NCBI GenBank assembly: GCA_007116095.1
Contig: SKJD01000362.1
Span: forward strand, 1-8,622
Length of the DNA stretch: 8,622 nt
Source: Candidatus Hydrogenedentota bacterium
GTDB lineage: Bacteria > Hydrogenedentota > Hydrogenedentia > Hydrogenedentales > SCBR16-9
Direction: 5' to 3'
Shown here: piece after piece, positions 1-8,258 of the stretch
How positions within the stretch are numbered: the stretch's first letter is position 1
How the letters are laid out: each line of letters opens with the position of its first letter
Notes under the pieces: model-generated
Seen by the model: only the letters and a program-made list of their open reading frames with translations
Databases searched by the model: none
Told to the model about the DNA's origin: nothing
Program-made: the position numbers and the translations under genes

Positions 1-14
1 AAGCAAGCTTTGCT
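1..14 (+). repeat. REP-like palindrome, copy 1 (cut by the window edge)
   Basis: This is the right part of a short palindrome whose left arm lies outside the window. Bases 1-4 (AAGC) pair with 7-10 (GCTT) around an AA loop at 5-6. Bases 7-14 (GCTTTGCT) match the right arm of copy 3 (ACTTTGCT at 117-124) except for one base. That differing base, G7, pairs with C4 where copy 3 has an A-T to T pair, so the change keeps the stem. It has the same orientation as copy 3. Membership in the family is inferred from these few bases. Confidence 0.45.
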
Positions 15-30
15 GCTTTGGCATTAAAGC

Positions 31-58
31 ATATGGAGTAGCAAACTTTAGTTTGCGT
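31..58 (-). repeat. REP-like palindrome, copy 2 (inverted relative to copy 3)
   Basis: The core at 41-56 is a perfect 7-bp inverted repeat, GCAAACT and AGTTTGC, with a TT loop. The wider unit 31-58 is the reverse complement of 105-132 with 25 of 28 positions equal. Two of the three differences are the two partners of a single stem base pair, a compensatory swap. The third lies outside the stem. No terminator-type T run follows it and no gene overlaps it. Confidence 0.75.
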
Positions 59-74
59 AAACCTGACGTTACCA

Positions 75-104
75 TTGTCAAATCCCTTTAAGCGACGCTA
101 AAAA
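75..104 (+). promoter_or_regulatory. possible sigma-70-type promoter for the dehydrogenase gene
   Basis: TTGTCA at 75-80 matches the -35 consensus at five of six positions. TAAAAA at 99-104 matches the -10 consensus at four of six, with an 18-base spacer. It lies between palindrome copies 2 and 3, and the implied start near 111 would be inside copy 3. This is a weak call made from consensus matching only. Confidence 0.3.
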
Positions 105-132
105 GACGCAAAGTAAACTTTGCTACGCCATA
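105..132 (+). repeat. REP-like palindrome, copy 3
   Basis: The core at 108-123 is a perfect 7-bp inverted repeat, GCAAAGT and ACTTTGC, with an AA loop. It forms an inverted pair with copy 2, with 46 bases between the two units. It ends about 12 bases before the ribosome binding site of the dehydrogenase gene, so a transcript starting upstream would carry the hairpin in its leader. The two-unit, head-to-head arrangement resembles bacterial BIMEs (paired REP sequences). A small MITE-like element or an operator pair are alternatives. Confidence 0.75.
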
Positions 133-143
133 TAAACAATCAG

Positions 144-148
144 GGAGG
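144..148 (+). promoter_or_regulatory. ribosome binding site fixing a GTG start
   Basis: GGAGG, inside AGGGAGGAA, lies five bases before the GTG at 154. It is the strongest Shine-Dalgarno match in the spacer and supports the GTG start with the protein beginning MSKKVALITG. Confidence 0.85.
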
Positions 149-153
149 AAGTC

Positions 154-951
154 GTGTCGAAAAAAGTTGCATTAATCACCGGGGCGAGCCGCGGGATCGG
201 ACGGGGCATCACCCTGTACCTTGCGGAGCATGGCTATGACATTGCCGGGGCGGCGACGCAGGCGGATCCGTCGAACACGGAGAAAGGGTTGTATGAGGTC
301 AAGGCCCGGGTGGAAGAGCGTGGCCAGGAATTTCTGCCGGTCACCGGTAACCTGGGCGATCTGGCGGATCATGACCAACTCGTGATGCCGGTCTTGGAGC
401 ACTTCGGTCATATCGATACGCTCGTGAACAACGCCGGGGTCGGGCCGAAGGTACGCAACGACATTCTGGACTGCACCCCGGAGAGCTTTGACTTTGTGAT
501 GGACATCAACCTGCGCGGAGTCTTTTTCTTCAGCCAGCAAGTGGCCAAACACATGGTCGCTCGCCGTGAGCAAGCAGGCGCTGTCCCTGCCGTCACGCCG
601 TCCATTATCTTCATCTCCAGCATCTCCGCCGACACCGCCAGCACGAACCGCGTCGAATATTGCGCCAGCAAGGCGGCGCTGGGCATGGTCGCGCAGACCT
701 TCGCCGTACGGCTTGCGGAACATGGAATCAATGTCTTTGAAGTGCGTCCCGGCATCACCGCCACGGACATGACCGCCGGGGTGCAGGAAAAATACGACAA
801 GCTGATCGCGGAAGGCATCCTGCTGCAACCGCGCTGGGGCCAGCCGGAAGACATCGCCAAGGCAGTCTATGCCCTGGCGGACGGCTATTTCGACTACGCC
901 ACCGGTGCGGTCATCGAGGTGGGCGGCGGTTTCGGCGTCAAGCGCCTCTGA
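154..951 (+). CDS. short-chain dehydrogenase, 3-ketoacyl-ACP reductase type
   Basis: A 265-residue classical SDR expected to use NAD(P)H. The Rossmann cofactor motif TGASRGIG is at residues 9-16 and NNAG at 92-95. The catalytic tetrad is Asn119, Ser156, Tyr169 and Lys173 (YxxxK), followed by the PG motif at 199-200. Over its whole length it resembles the proteins annotated as provisional 3-ketoacyl-ACP reductases, with features such as VRPGI, a PRWG-x-PED stretch near 227-233 and a TG-x-x-I-x-V-GGG end. It is not the canonical FabG of the fatty-acid operon: it is about 20 residues longer and has no fab or acp neighbours. The true substrate is therefore open; it could be another hydroxy/keto compound. 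The start is GTG at 154, chosen because GGAGG at 144-148 sits five bases upstream. It is a single-gene unit convergent with the transporter. Confidence 0.92.
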   Translation: MSKKVALITGASRGIGRGITLYLAEHGYDIAGAATQADPSNTEKGLYEVKARVEERGQEFLPVTGNLGDLADHDQLVMPVLEHFGHIDTLVNNAGVGPKVRNDILDCTPESFDFVMDINLRGVFFFSQQVAKHMVARREQAGAVPAVTPSIIFISSISADTASTNRVEYCASKAALGMVAQTFAVRLAEHGINVFEVRPGITATDMTAGVQEKYDKLIAEGILLQPRWGQPEDIAKAVYALADGYFDYATGAVIEVGGGFGVKRL

Positions 952-990
952 GCCATATTTGGGAGCAGCCTGTAAGGATACTGCCTGGAT

Positions 991-2454
991 TCAGGCGCGT
1001 TGTTCTGCGGGCTGTTGGTCTTCCACCGCCCCGGTCTCATTATGTTCGGCGATCTCGGGAAATCTCCGGGCGATCAGGAGGGGTACCAGGATGAAGGCCG
1101 CGCCGATCACATAGGCCGTTGACGCGCCCAGCCGCCAGTAGAGCAAGCAGGCGAACAAGGGGCCAAGCGCGCGGGACAAGGCGCCCAACGAGCGAAATAT
1201 ACCCAGGGTGCTGCCTTGTGCGTGGCTGGGCGTATACATGCTGACCAGGGCCGTCAGACAGGGAATGGCCTGGGCCGCGCCGACCGCGAGCAAAAAAAGA
1301 CCGCTGTAGAGAATGCTGTTCATTTGGGTATAACCAGCCAGGGCCAGCAGCAAGAGTCCGGGTATCAGGGTGACCAAGCCATGCTGCGCCATCCGCCGTG
1401 GACCGATGCTGCCGGATCGGCGCCGGACATAGCTCCCCTGCATCCCCGCCAACACCACGCCGACAAAAAGAAACATCAGGGCGTTTTCTCGTGGAGTATA
1501 GCCCAGACGCTCGACGGCGAGGAAGGTCAGCGTGAACTCCATCCCGGAAAAGGCGAGCAGGAAAAGGAAGTAGACCGTATTGGTGCGGCGCACGCCCGGA
1601 TAATCGGGTGCCTGAAAGAGCGTGACAGGATTCAACGGACGCGCAATGCGCTCGCTGGTTACACCTGGTTGGTGCGTTTCGGGAAAGCAGCGCCAGACCA
1701 ACAACAAGTTAACAATACTTAGCAGGAAAGCCACCGCCGCCGCCATGCTGAAGGGATTTACGCCATAGGCTGCCAGGCCGGGCCAATGGGCTGTGAGATC
1801 AATGAGTGAACTCACGCCCCCGATTACGGGTCCGAAAATAAAGCCCAGCCCAAAGGCCATCCCGATAATGGCCATACCTTTGGAGCGGGTGCGCTGGGTC
1901 GTGACATCCGCCACCACAGCCGAGGCCGTGGAGATGTTGGCGCTCATCATGCCGCCAAGAACGCGAGCGATCAGGAGCAAGGCGAAACTGCCGGCAAAGA
2001 ACCAGAGCAGGTAGGACAGCGCCAGCCCCCCCAGGGCCAGCAGCAATATCGGCCTGCGCCCCACACGGTCGGACCACGCGCCCAGGATTGGGGCGAAGAA
2101 AAATTGCAGCAGGGAATAGACAGAGCCCAGGGCCCCACCAAAGAGCACCAGTACCCCCCAGTGCAAATCAGGCGCGCCGGCAAAGGTGGAAAAACGTAGC
2201 AGCGCATCGTATAGCAGCATAAAAAGGCTACCCTCGGCCTCGGTGGCCTGATAATGCTGCAACATACTGGGGAACAGGGGAAAAATGATGGAAAAGCCGG
2301 CCAGGTCAATAAAAAGGGTTAAAAACATGATTTTCAACGCCGACTTCGCGCGGGGCGACAAGGCTTCTACCTCGGCGGCGCTCTTTTCATCCTGGGGCGG
2401 CGGTGCTGAACCGGCTTTAGGGCTGTTTTCCTGAGACTCAGAAGTGTGACTCAT
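991..2454 (-). CDS. major facilitator superfamily transporter, DHA1 / TETRAN (MFSD10)-like
   Basis: A 487-residue inner-membrane secondary transporter with about 12 predicted helices, presumably a proton-coupled exporter. Residues 1-40 are a polar cytoplasmic tail rich in Ser, Glu and Pro. Helix 1 (about 41-63) holds the conserved Asp50 of the F-x-D-x-x-G-x-x-x-x-x-P pattern. A long loop of about 35 residues follows. Motif A (GAWSDRVGRRP, 125-135) lies after helix 2, and a motif C-like glycine stretch (GLGFIFGPVIGG, 202-213) is in helix 5. The second half carries a FSGMEFTLTFL stretch (302-312) and FRSLGALSRALGP (420-432). From memory, these and the long first loop with LFGG, LQFFFAP and ADV resemble the TETRAN/MFSD10 organic-anion and tetracycline-like branch. 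The substrate cannot be read from sequence. The ATG start at 2454 follows a weak AAGG, with 38 bases between its stop and the end of the dehydrogenase gene. Confidence 0.92.
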   Translation of the reverse strand: MSHTSESQENSPKAGSAPPPQDEKSAAEVEALSPRAKSALKIMFLTLFIDLAGFSIIFPLFPSMLQHYQATEAEGSLFMLLYDALLRFSTFAGAPDLHWGVLVLFGGALGSVYSLLQFFFAPILGAWSDRVGRRPILLLALGGLALSYLLWFFAGSFALLLIARVLGGMMSANISTASAVVADVTTQRTRSKGMAIIGMAFGLGFIFGPVIGGVSSLIDLTAHWPGLAAYGVNPFSMAAAVAFLLSIVNLLLVWRCFPETHQPGVTSERIARPLNPVTLFQAPDYPGVRRTNTVYFLFLLAFSGMEFTLTFLAVERLGYTPRENALMFLFVGVVLAGMQGSYVRRRSGSIGPRRMAQHGLVTLIPGLLLLALAGYTQMNSILYSGLFLLAVGAAQAIPCLTALVSMYTPSHAQGSTLGIFRSLGALSRALGPLFACLLYWRLGASTAYVIGAAFILVPLLIARRFPEIAEHNETGAVEDQQPAEQRA

Positions 2455-2616
2455 GCTTACCTTTGGGGGCGCGTACGATTTGTAATGCCAGGGCGTTTCC
2501 CCGGATGCCCCGGTTCATTATTCAGTGACTATTCGGTATGGGGCTTCACGATTTCCGGCCCCGGGAGTATTTTTACGGCGTTGCCATGTTATGGACAGAA
2601 GCGTAGCCGGAAACGT

Positions 2617-2684
2617 AGACCTGTGAAAACGGAATTTGCAGGTCTTGTCTTCGCTATCAACCTTTGCCGCATCGGCAACGTTGA
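2617..2684 (+). ncRNA. two adjacent hairpins, candidate small RNA or regulatory element
   Basis: Hairpin A: AGACCTG (2617-2623) pairs with CAGGTCT (2639-2645). The stem continues inward through two G-T pairs and two A-T pairs to 11 bp with a 7-base loop. Hairpin B: TTGCCG (2664-2669) pairs with CGGCAA (2673-2678) around a CAT loop, and is extended outside by TCAAC (2657-2661) with GTTGA (2680-2684). No T run of terminator quality follows either one, and no good promoter precedes them. The strand and even the existence of transcription are unproven. The + strand is assigned only because hairpin A is followed by a mildly T-rich stretch. Confidence 0.3.
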
Positions 2685-2806
2685 GACTGGAATGTCCGTA
2701 AAGCAACCTGCCGGGACAATGCGTGTGAGCATAGCGGATGGCGCTTTGGGTTGGCAAATCAGGTCCTGCATGCAGCGGCTTAGCGTCAACACCGGGGTGG
2801 CTAAAA

Positions 2807-2835
2807 TTGTTCCAAAGTTCACTGTATGGTATGAT
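2807..2835 (+). promoter_or_regulatory. extended -10 sigma-70 promoter, probably for ftsH
   Basis: The -10 hexamer TATGAT (2830-2835, five of six) is preceded by TG one base upstream (2827-2828), giving the extended -10 form. The -35 is TTGTTC (2807-2812) with an ideal 17-base spacer. Only its TTG matches well, which is usual for extended -10 promoters. The expected start is near 2842, leaving a leader of about 160 bases before ftsH. It is the best promoter match in the spacer, and I saw no clear heat-shock sigma-32 promoter. Confidence 0.6.
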
Positions 2836-2839
2836 TCCC

Positions 2840-2961
2840 GAAGTCAGGCCGGGGATCTATCGTCTCCGGTTACATAATAATTGCGCCACGGCCAGGCGCA
2901 TTCAGAGCTGGCGACTTCAGAACATTGTTTAGCGCAGGCTGACTTTCCGGCCATGAAACAA
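2840..2961 (+). promoter_or_regulatory. structured 5' leader of ftsH (candidate cis-regulatory RNA)
   Basis: GAAGTC (2840-2845) can pair with GACTTC (2913-2918), closing a junction with two arms. Arm 1 is CCGGGGA (2849-2855) with TCTCCGG (2863-2869), seven pairs with one G-T and a 7-base loop. Arm 2 is TGCGCC (2882-2887) with GGCGCA (2895-2900) around a 7-base loop. A further stem pairs TTGTTT (2925-2930) with AAACAA (2956-2961), with GGC/GCC inside. It does not match a riboswitch class I recognise. The folding was done by eye, without energies. Confidence 0.4.
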
Positions 2962-2972
2962 CCCAAGGTTTG

Positions 2973-2995
2973 GTTACGATACAAAGAGGTATAAC
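2973..2995 (+). promoter_or_regulatory. ftsH ribosome binding site in the loop of a weak hairpin
   Basis: The only Shine-Dalgarno-like sequence before ftsH is AGAGG at 2985-2989, an unusually long 14 bases before the ATG. It sits at the tip of a weak AU-rich hairpin. ATAC (2979-2982) pairs with GTAT (2989-2992) across the loop AAAGAG, and GTT (2973-2975) pairs with AAC (2993-2995) across a 3-base bulge. This could lower translation at low temperature, but much of the site is in the loop, so the effect may be small. Confidence 0.35.
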
Positions 2996-3003
2996 ATAAT
3001 CTT

Positions 3004-5037
<2,034 letters not shown>

Positions 5038-5054
5038 TTGAATGACAGGATTTC

Positions 5055-5109
5055 AGCGCCCAGGGCCTGACATTGACATGGGTCGATGCCAGGTTGCTGG
5101 GCGCTTTTT
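5055..5109 (+). terminator. long imperfect hairpin with T run after ftsH
   Basis: AGCGCCCAG (5055-5063) pairs with CTGGGCGCT (5097-5105), nine perfect pairs, and the end of the right arm runs into five Ts (5105-5109). The inside is also paired. GGCCTG (5064-5069) pairs with CAGGTT (5090-5095), with two G-T pairs and G5096 bulged. After an A-C mismatch, CATTGAC (5071-5077) pairs with GTCGATG (5082-5088) around the tetraloop ATGG. The base and T run fit a Rho-independent terminator. The great length also suits an RNase III processing site. No clear promoter lies between it and folP, so incomplete termination is likely. Confidence 0.75.
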
Positions 5110-5146
5110 CCAGAAGTCCGGGTTGCCCAAGCGCCACCCGGGACAA

Positions 5147-5151
5147 GAGGG
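5147..5151 (+). promoter_or_regulatory. ribosome binding site deciding the folP start
   Basis: GAGGG lies four bases before the ATG at 5156. The open frame extends in frame to an ATG at 5042, but that longer start has no ribosome binding site and its first codons lie in the ftsH terminator hairpin. Starting at 5156 gives 283 residues, about the length of E. coli FolP (282). Confidence 0.85.
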
Positions 5152-5155
5152 AACG

Positions 5156-6007
5156 ATGCCCTTGCCAGAACACGCGACAGCACGCCCCATCGTGGTGCGT
5201 CCGGACAAGACGCTGATCATGGGGATTCTGAATATCACCCCGGACTCCTTCTACGACGGCGGTCGTTGGAACGCCCCGGAACAGGCGGTGGCGCATGCGC
5301 GCAGTCTGGTGTCCGATGGCGCCGACATCCTGGACCTCGGCGCGGAGTCTTCCCGGCCAGGCTCGAATCCGGTAAGCCCTGAAGAAGAGCAGGCCCGCCT
5401 CTTGCCCGTGCTGGACGCCGTGCTGGACGCCGTGGACATCCCGATATCCATAGATACCTGGCGGGCGGATACTGCGCAGCACGCCCTGGAACGGGGCGCA
5501 AGCATGATCAACGACATTTCCGGCCTACGGATGGACCCGGAGATGCCCGGCGTCGTGGCGGCCTGGGATTGTCCCTGCGTCGTCATGCACATGCAGGGCC
5601 AGCCCAAGACGATGCAACAGAACCCGGTCTACGAAGACGTCGTTGAGGATATCTGCCGTTACTTTGAAGCCCGGCTGGAAGACTTGCAGGCGCAGGGCGT
5701 TCGCCGAGAACGCATCTGGCTCGATCCCGGTTTCGGCTTCGGCAAAACAGTGGAACACAATCTGGAAATCATGCGCCGGCTGGGTGAATTCAAGCGCCTG
5801 GGGCAGCCCCTGATGCTGGGCAGCTCCAACAAGGCCACTATTGGCGCGGTGTTGAACGAAGCGCCGCCTTCGGAGCGCATGGAAGGCACGGCGGCCACGG
5901 TGGCCCTGGGGATTGCACAGGGCGTGGATGCGGTGCGGGTGCATGATGTGAAGGCGATGGCCCGGGTCGCCGCGATGAGTGATGCGATACTACGAGGAAG
6001 GACATAA
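5156..6007 (+). CDS. folP: dihydropteroate synthase
   Basis: Condenses 6-hydroxymethyl-7,8-dihydropterin pyrophosphate with p-aminobenzoate to give dihydropteroate, a cytoplasmic step of folate synthesis and the target of sulfonamides. It is a 283-residue TIM barrel. Visible signatures are MGILNITPDSF (22-32), LGAESSRPG (61-69), SIDTW (98-102), INDISG (118-123), MHMQG (144-148) with the following Met/Gln-rich loop, DPGFGFGK (190-197), and RVHDV (261-265) with the phosphate-binding Arg and His. Two departures stand out against E. coli. The pterin/pABA loop has SNK (224-226) where most enzymes have SRK, and Thr62 of the pABA loop corresponds to Ser66. The pterin-binding lysine (Lys226) is kept. 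It is followed at 5 bases by glmM, so the two are almost certainly co-transcribed. Confidence 0.97.
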   Translation: MPLPEHATARPIVVRPDKTLIMGILNITPDSFYDGGRWNAPEQAVAHARSLVSDGADILDLGAESSRPGSNPVSPEEEQARLLPVLDAVLDAVDIPISIDTWRADTAQHALERGASMINDISGLRMDPEMPGVVAAWDCPCVVMHMQGQPKTMQQNPVYEDVVEDICRYFEARLEDLQAQGVRRERIWLDPGFGFGKTVEHNLEIMRRLGEFKRLGQPLMLGSSNKATIGAVLNEAPPSERMEGTAATVALGIAQGVDAVRVHDVKAMARVAAMSDAILRGRT

Positions 6008-6012
6008 ATACC

Positions 6013-7362
6013 ATGGCTGACAGAATGTTTGGAACGGACGGCATACGTGGGGTGGCCAATATTCACCCCATGACTGCGGAAATGGCCTTGCAGGTAGGGC
6101 GGGCCGCGGGCGCGCTCTTCAAGAACGGGGCCCAGCGGCATACGATTCTCATTGGCAAGGATACCCGCCGTTCCTGTTATATGCTGGAAAATGCGCTGAC
6201 GGCGGGCCTATGCTCAGTGGGCATCAATGTGCTGCTGACAGGTCCCCTGCCGACACCGGGGGTTTCCTATATTATGCGGAGCCTGCGCTGCGATGGCGCG
6301 ATTATGATCTCGGCCTCGCACAATCCCTTCCCCGACAACGGCATCAAACTCTTTGGCCGCGACGGTTTTAAGATGCTGGACGAGCAGGAAGACGAAATCG
6401 AGCGGATGATCAAGACCGGCTCCGTAGACAAGCTGCGCCCCACCGCCGAGAGCATCGGTACCGCCCGGCGCATCGACGACGCCGTAGGCCGCTATATCGA
6501 ATTCGTGAAGGCCTCCTTCCCGCGCGGCATGCGCCTGGACGGCCTGAAAATCGTGGTGGACTGCTCGAACGGCGCCACGTACAAGGTCGGCCCGGACACC
6601 TTGAGTGAGCTTGGCGCCACGGTCATCCCCATCGGCAACAAGCCCAACGGCCTGAACATCAACGATAACGTCGGCTCAATGCATCCGGAGGAGATGCGCG
6701 CCATGGTCATCCGTGAACGCGCCGACGCCGGGATCGCCTTCGACGGCGACGGGGATCGCATCGTTATGGCGGACGCCAATGGCCGTCTGCTAGACGGCAA
6801 CGCCCTGCTCGCCATCCTGGCCGTGGATCAGCTTGAACAGGGCACGCTCCCGAACAAATCCCTGGCCACGACCATCATGGCCAATTCCGGCCTGGAAAAG
6901 GCCATCGCTCCGTTTGATGGCAAGGTGGTGCGCACCAAGGTCGGCGACCGCTATGTGGTGGAAGCGATGCGGGAACACAGCCTGAACATCGGCGGCGAGT
7001 CCTCCGGGCATATCGTGTTGCTGGACCACAACACCACAGGCGACGCCACGATTGCGGCCTTGCAGATTCTCGCCATTCTCGTGCGGAAGGGGCAGAGCCT
7101 GGCCAGCCTGGCCCATGTGTATCAGGAGTTTCCCGAACACCATGCCAAGATTCCGCTGAATGGGCGCAAGAAACCAGCCCAGAAGACGCTGGATCAACTC
7201 AAGGCTGAAGCGGAACAGGAAATGAACGGCAAAGGGTACATCGTGATGCGGCCTTCGGGCACCGAACCCATAGTACGGATTATGGTGCAGCATGAGGACC
7301 CACAAGTTGCCCGCAACATGACGGAAACCCTCGCGGACCGGGTGCAGCAACTGGCGGACTGA
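6013..7362 (+). CDS. glmM: phosphoglucosamine mutase
   Basis: Interconverts glucosamine-6-phosphate and glucosamine-1-phosphate, the step before UDP-GlcNAc that feeds peptidoglycan and lipopolysaccharide. The protein has 449 residues in the usual four-domain alpha-D-phosphohexomutase fold. FGTDGIRG is near the N-terminus (6-13). The phosphoserine loop is SASHNP (100-105), with catalytic Ser102 at the same number as in E. coli GlmM. The Mg2+ loop DGDGDR (244-249) provides Asp244, Asp246 and Asp248. The sugar-binding loop GGESSGH is at 327-333 and the phosphate-binding RPSGTEP at 413-419. All key residues are present. As in the family, activity should need phosphorylation of Ser102. The ATG at 6013 has AGGAAGGA at 5995-6002, inside the end of folP. 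In many gamma-proteobacteria the next genes are tpiA or secG; here it is pdxJ. Confidence 0.98.
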   Translation: MADRMFGTDGIRGVANIHPMTAEMALQVGRAAGALFKNGAQRHTILIGKDTRRSCYMLENALTAGLCSVGINVLLTGPLPTPGVSYIMRSLRCDGAIMISASHNPFPDNGIKLFGRDGFKMLDEQEDEIERMIKTGSVDKLRPTAESIGTARRIDDAVGRYIEFVKASFPRGMRLDGLKIVVDCSNGATYKVGPDTLSELGATVIPIGNKPNGLNINDNVGSMHPEEMRAMVIRERADAGIAFDGDGDRIVMADANGRLLDGNALLAILAVDQLEQGTLPNKSLATTIMANSGLEKAIAPFDGKVVRTKVGDRYVVEAMREHSLNIGGESSGHIVLLDHNTTGDATIAALQILAILVRKGQSLASLAHVYQEFPEHHAKIPLNGRKKPAQKTLDQLKAEAEQEMNGKGYIVMRPSGTEPIVRIMVQHEDPQVARNMTETLADRVQQLAD

Positions 7363-7532
7363 TACCCGCTCGCGACACCGGCTCCATGGTTTACAACATA
7401 CCGCCGGGTAGCGTAGCATACAATAGGCATATACGCGGGTCTGTATAGCAACGGTTGAAAAATGGCCAATGCGTCAGAGCAAGCCGAAACAGATTCGCAA
7501 GATGGCAGGGTTGAACATGGGAAGGATGCAGC
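7363..7532 (+). other. spacer between glmM and pdxJ
   Basis: 170 bases without a gene. CCGGC (7378-7382) and GCCGG (7403-7407) can pair, with GGT (7388-7390) and ACC (7400-7402) inside, but no T run follows, so I do not call a terminator. A -10-like TACAAT is at 7419-7424 without a credible -35. A GTAGC tandem pair lies at 7408-7417. The ribosome binding site GAAGGA of pdxJ is at 7521-7526, six bases before its ATG. Confidence 0.5.
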
Positions 7533-8258
7533 ATGATAGAGCTTGGGGTCAACATAGACCATGTGGCGACATTACGCGAGGCTCGTAAGGGTGTCGATCC
7601 GGATGTGCTGGAAGCCGCCAAGCTGTGCGAGATGGCGGGCGCCCACCAGATCACGGCGCACCTGCGGCAGGATCGGCGGCATGTGCAGGATCAGGACATA
7701 GAACTACTGTCCGAGCTGCTGGAAGTCCGGCTGAACTTTGAAATGGCGGCTGTCCCCGAGATCATTGCCGTCGCGCACCGAATCCGCCCGTATCAGGTCT
7801 GCCTGGTGCCGGAAAGCCGGGAGGAAATCACCACGGAAGGGGGCCTCGACGTCGCCTCGGACATTGAGCACCTGCGGGCAGTAACGGCGGATATGCATTC
7901 ACATGACATCCAGGTAAGCCTCTTTATCGACCCGGACCCCCGGCAAGTGGATGCGGCCGTCGCCGTGGGCGCGGACTGTGTCGAACTACATACCGGACCC
8001 TACGCCAACGCGCATGGGGATGAGGCCATGGCCGTAGCATTGCAGCAGCTTCAGGACTGTGGCCGTTATGTGATAGACGCCGGGTTGACGCTCAACGCCG
8101 GGCATGGGCTGAATGTACACAACCTGGAACCGGTCGCGCGTATACCCGGCCTGCACGAGGTGAACATTGGCCACGCTATCATCTCCCGGTCGATTTTCAT
8201 CGGACTGGACAATGCGGTTAAGGAAATCCTGGATGTCCTGGATCGCTGTGCCGCCTAA
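7533..8258 (+). CDS. pdxJ: pyridoxine 5'-phosphate synthase
   Basis: Last step of the DXP-dependent vitamin B6 pathway: joins 1-deoxyxylulose-5-phosphate and 3-amino-2-oxopropyl phosphate to pyridoxine 5'-phosphate in the cytoplasm. It is a 241-residue TIM barrel, the usual length. Visible signatures are LGVNIDHVATLR (4-15), AHLRQDRRH (42-50) with His43 and Arg45 of the active site, the catalytic Glu70 (NFEMA), CLVPESREEITTEGGLDV (90-107), ELHTG (151-155), NAGHGLN (188-194) with His191, and NIGHAII (211-217). E. coli has HLREDRRH where this protein has HLRQDRRH, a mild change. PdxJ depends on PdxA, which is not in the window. In enterobacteria pdxJ follows recO, so this position after glmM is different. 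Its stop codon overlaps that of the leftward gene. Confidence 0.98.
   Translation: MIELGVNIDHVATLREARKGVDPDVLEAAKLCEMAGAHQITAHLRQDRRHVQDQDIELLSELLEVRLNFEMAAVPEIIAVAHRIRPYQVCLVPESREEITTEGGLDVASDIEHLRAVTADMHSHDIQVSLFIDPDPRQVDAAVAVGADCVELHTGPYANAHGDEAMAVALQQLQDCGRYVIDAGLTLNAGHGLNVHNLEPVARIPGLHEVNIGHAIISRSIFIGLDNAVKEILDVLDRCAA

Larger units (their letters stand above)
2455..3003. other. 549-base spacer between divergent genes, rich in hairpins
   Basis: I find no convincing coding region here. A 143-codon open frame from 2446 has no ribosome binding site and no recognisable family. Structures visible on the + strand are an 11-bp stem at 2617-2645, a bipartite 11-bp stem at 2657-2684, a perfect 10-bp palindrome CTGCATGCAG at 2766-2775, a hairpin at 2780-2804 (TTAGC/GCTAA outside CAC/GTG), a promoter at 2807-2835 and a folded leader from about 2840. 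The left 150 bases should contain the promoter of the leftward transporter gene, but I could not assign one with confidence. Confidence 0.7.

Noticed and set aside
965..996. Terminator between the convergent dehydrogenase and transporter genes
   Set aside because: The best stem is GCCTG/CAGGC at 983-996, only 5 bp, overlapping the transporter stop codon, with no T run on either strand.
2540..2574. GGGGC/GCCCC hairpin followed by TTTTT as a terminator
   Set aside because: The loop is 13 bases and seven bases separate the stem from the T run. No gene ends there on the + strand.
2446..2877. 143-codon open frame on the + strand in the long spacer
   Set aside because: It starts with GTG inside the transporter gene, has no ribosome binding site, shows no recognisable motifs, and runs through hairpins and the ftsH promoter.
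5042..5155. Upstream in-frame start giving FolP 38 extra residues
   Set aside because: There is no ribosome binding site at 5042, the extension overlaps the terminator hairpin, and the family length fits the ATG at 5156.
7390..7424. Promoter for pdxJ using TTTACA and TACAAT
   Set aside because: The spacer between the hexamers is 23 bases, too long for a sigma-70 promoter, and no better -35 is present.
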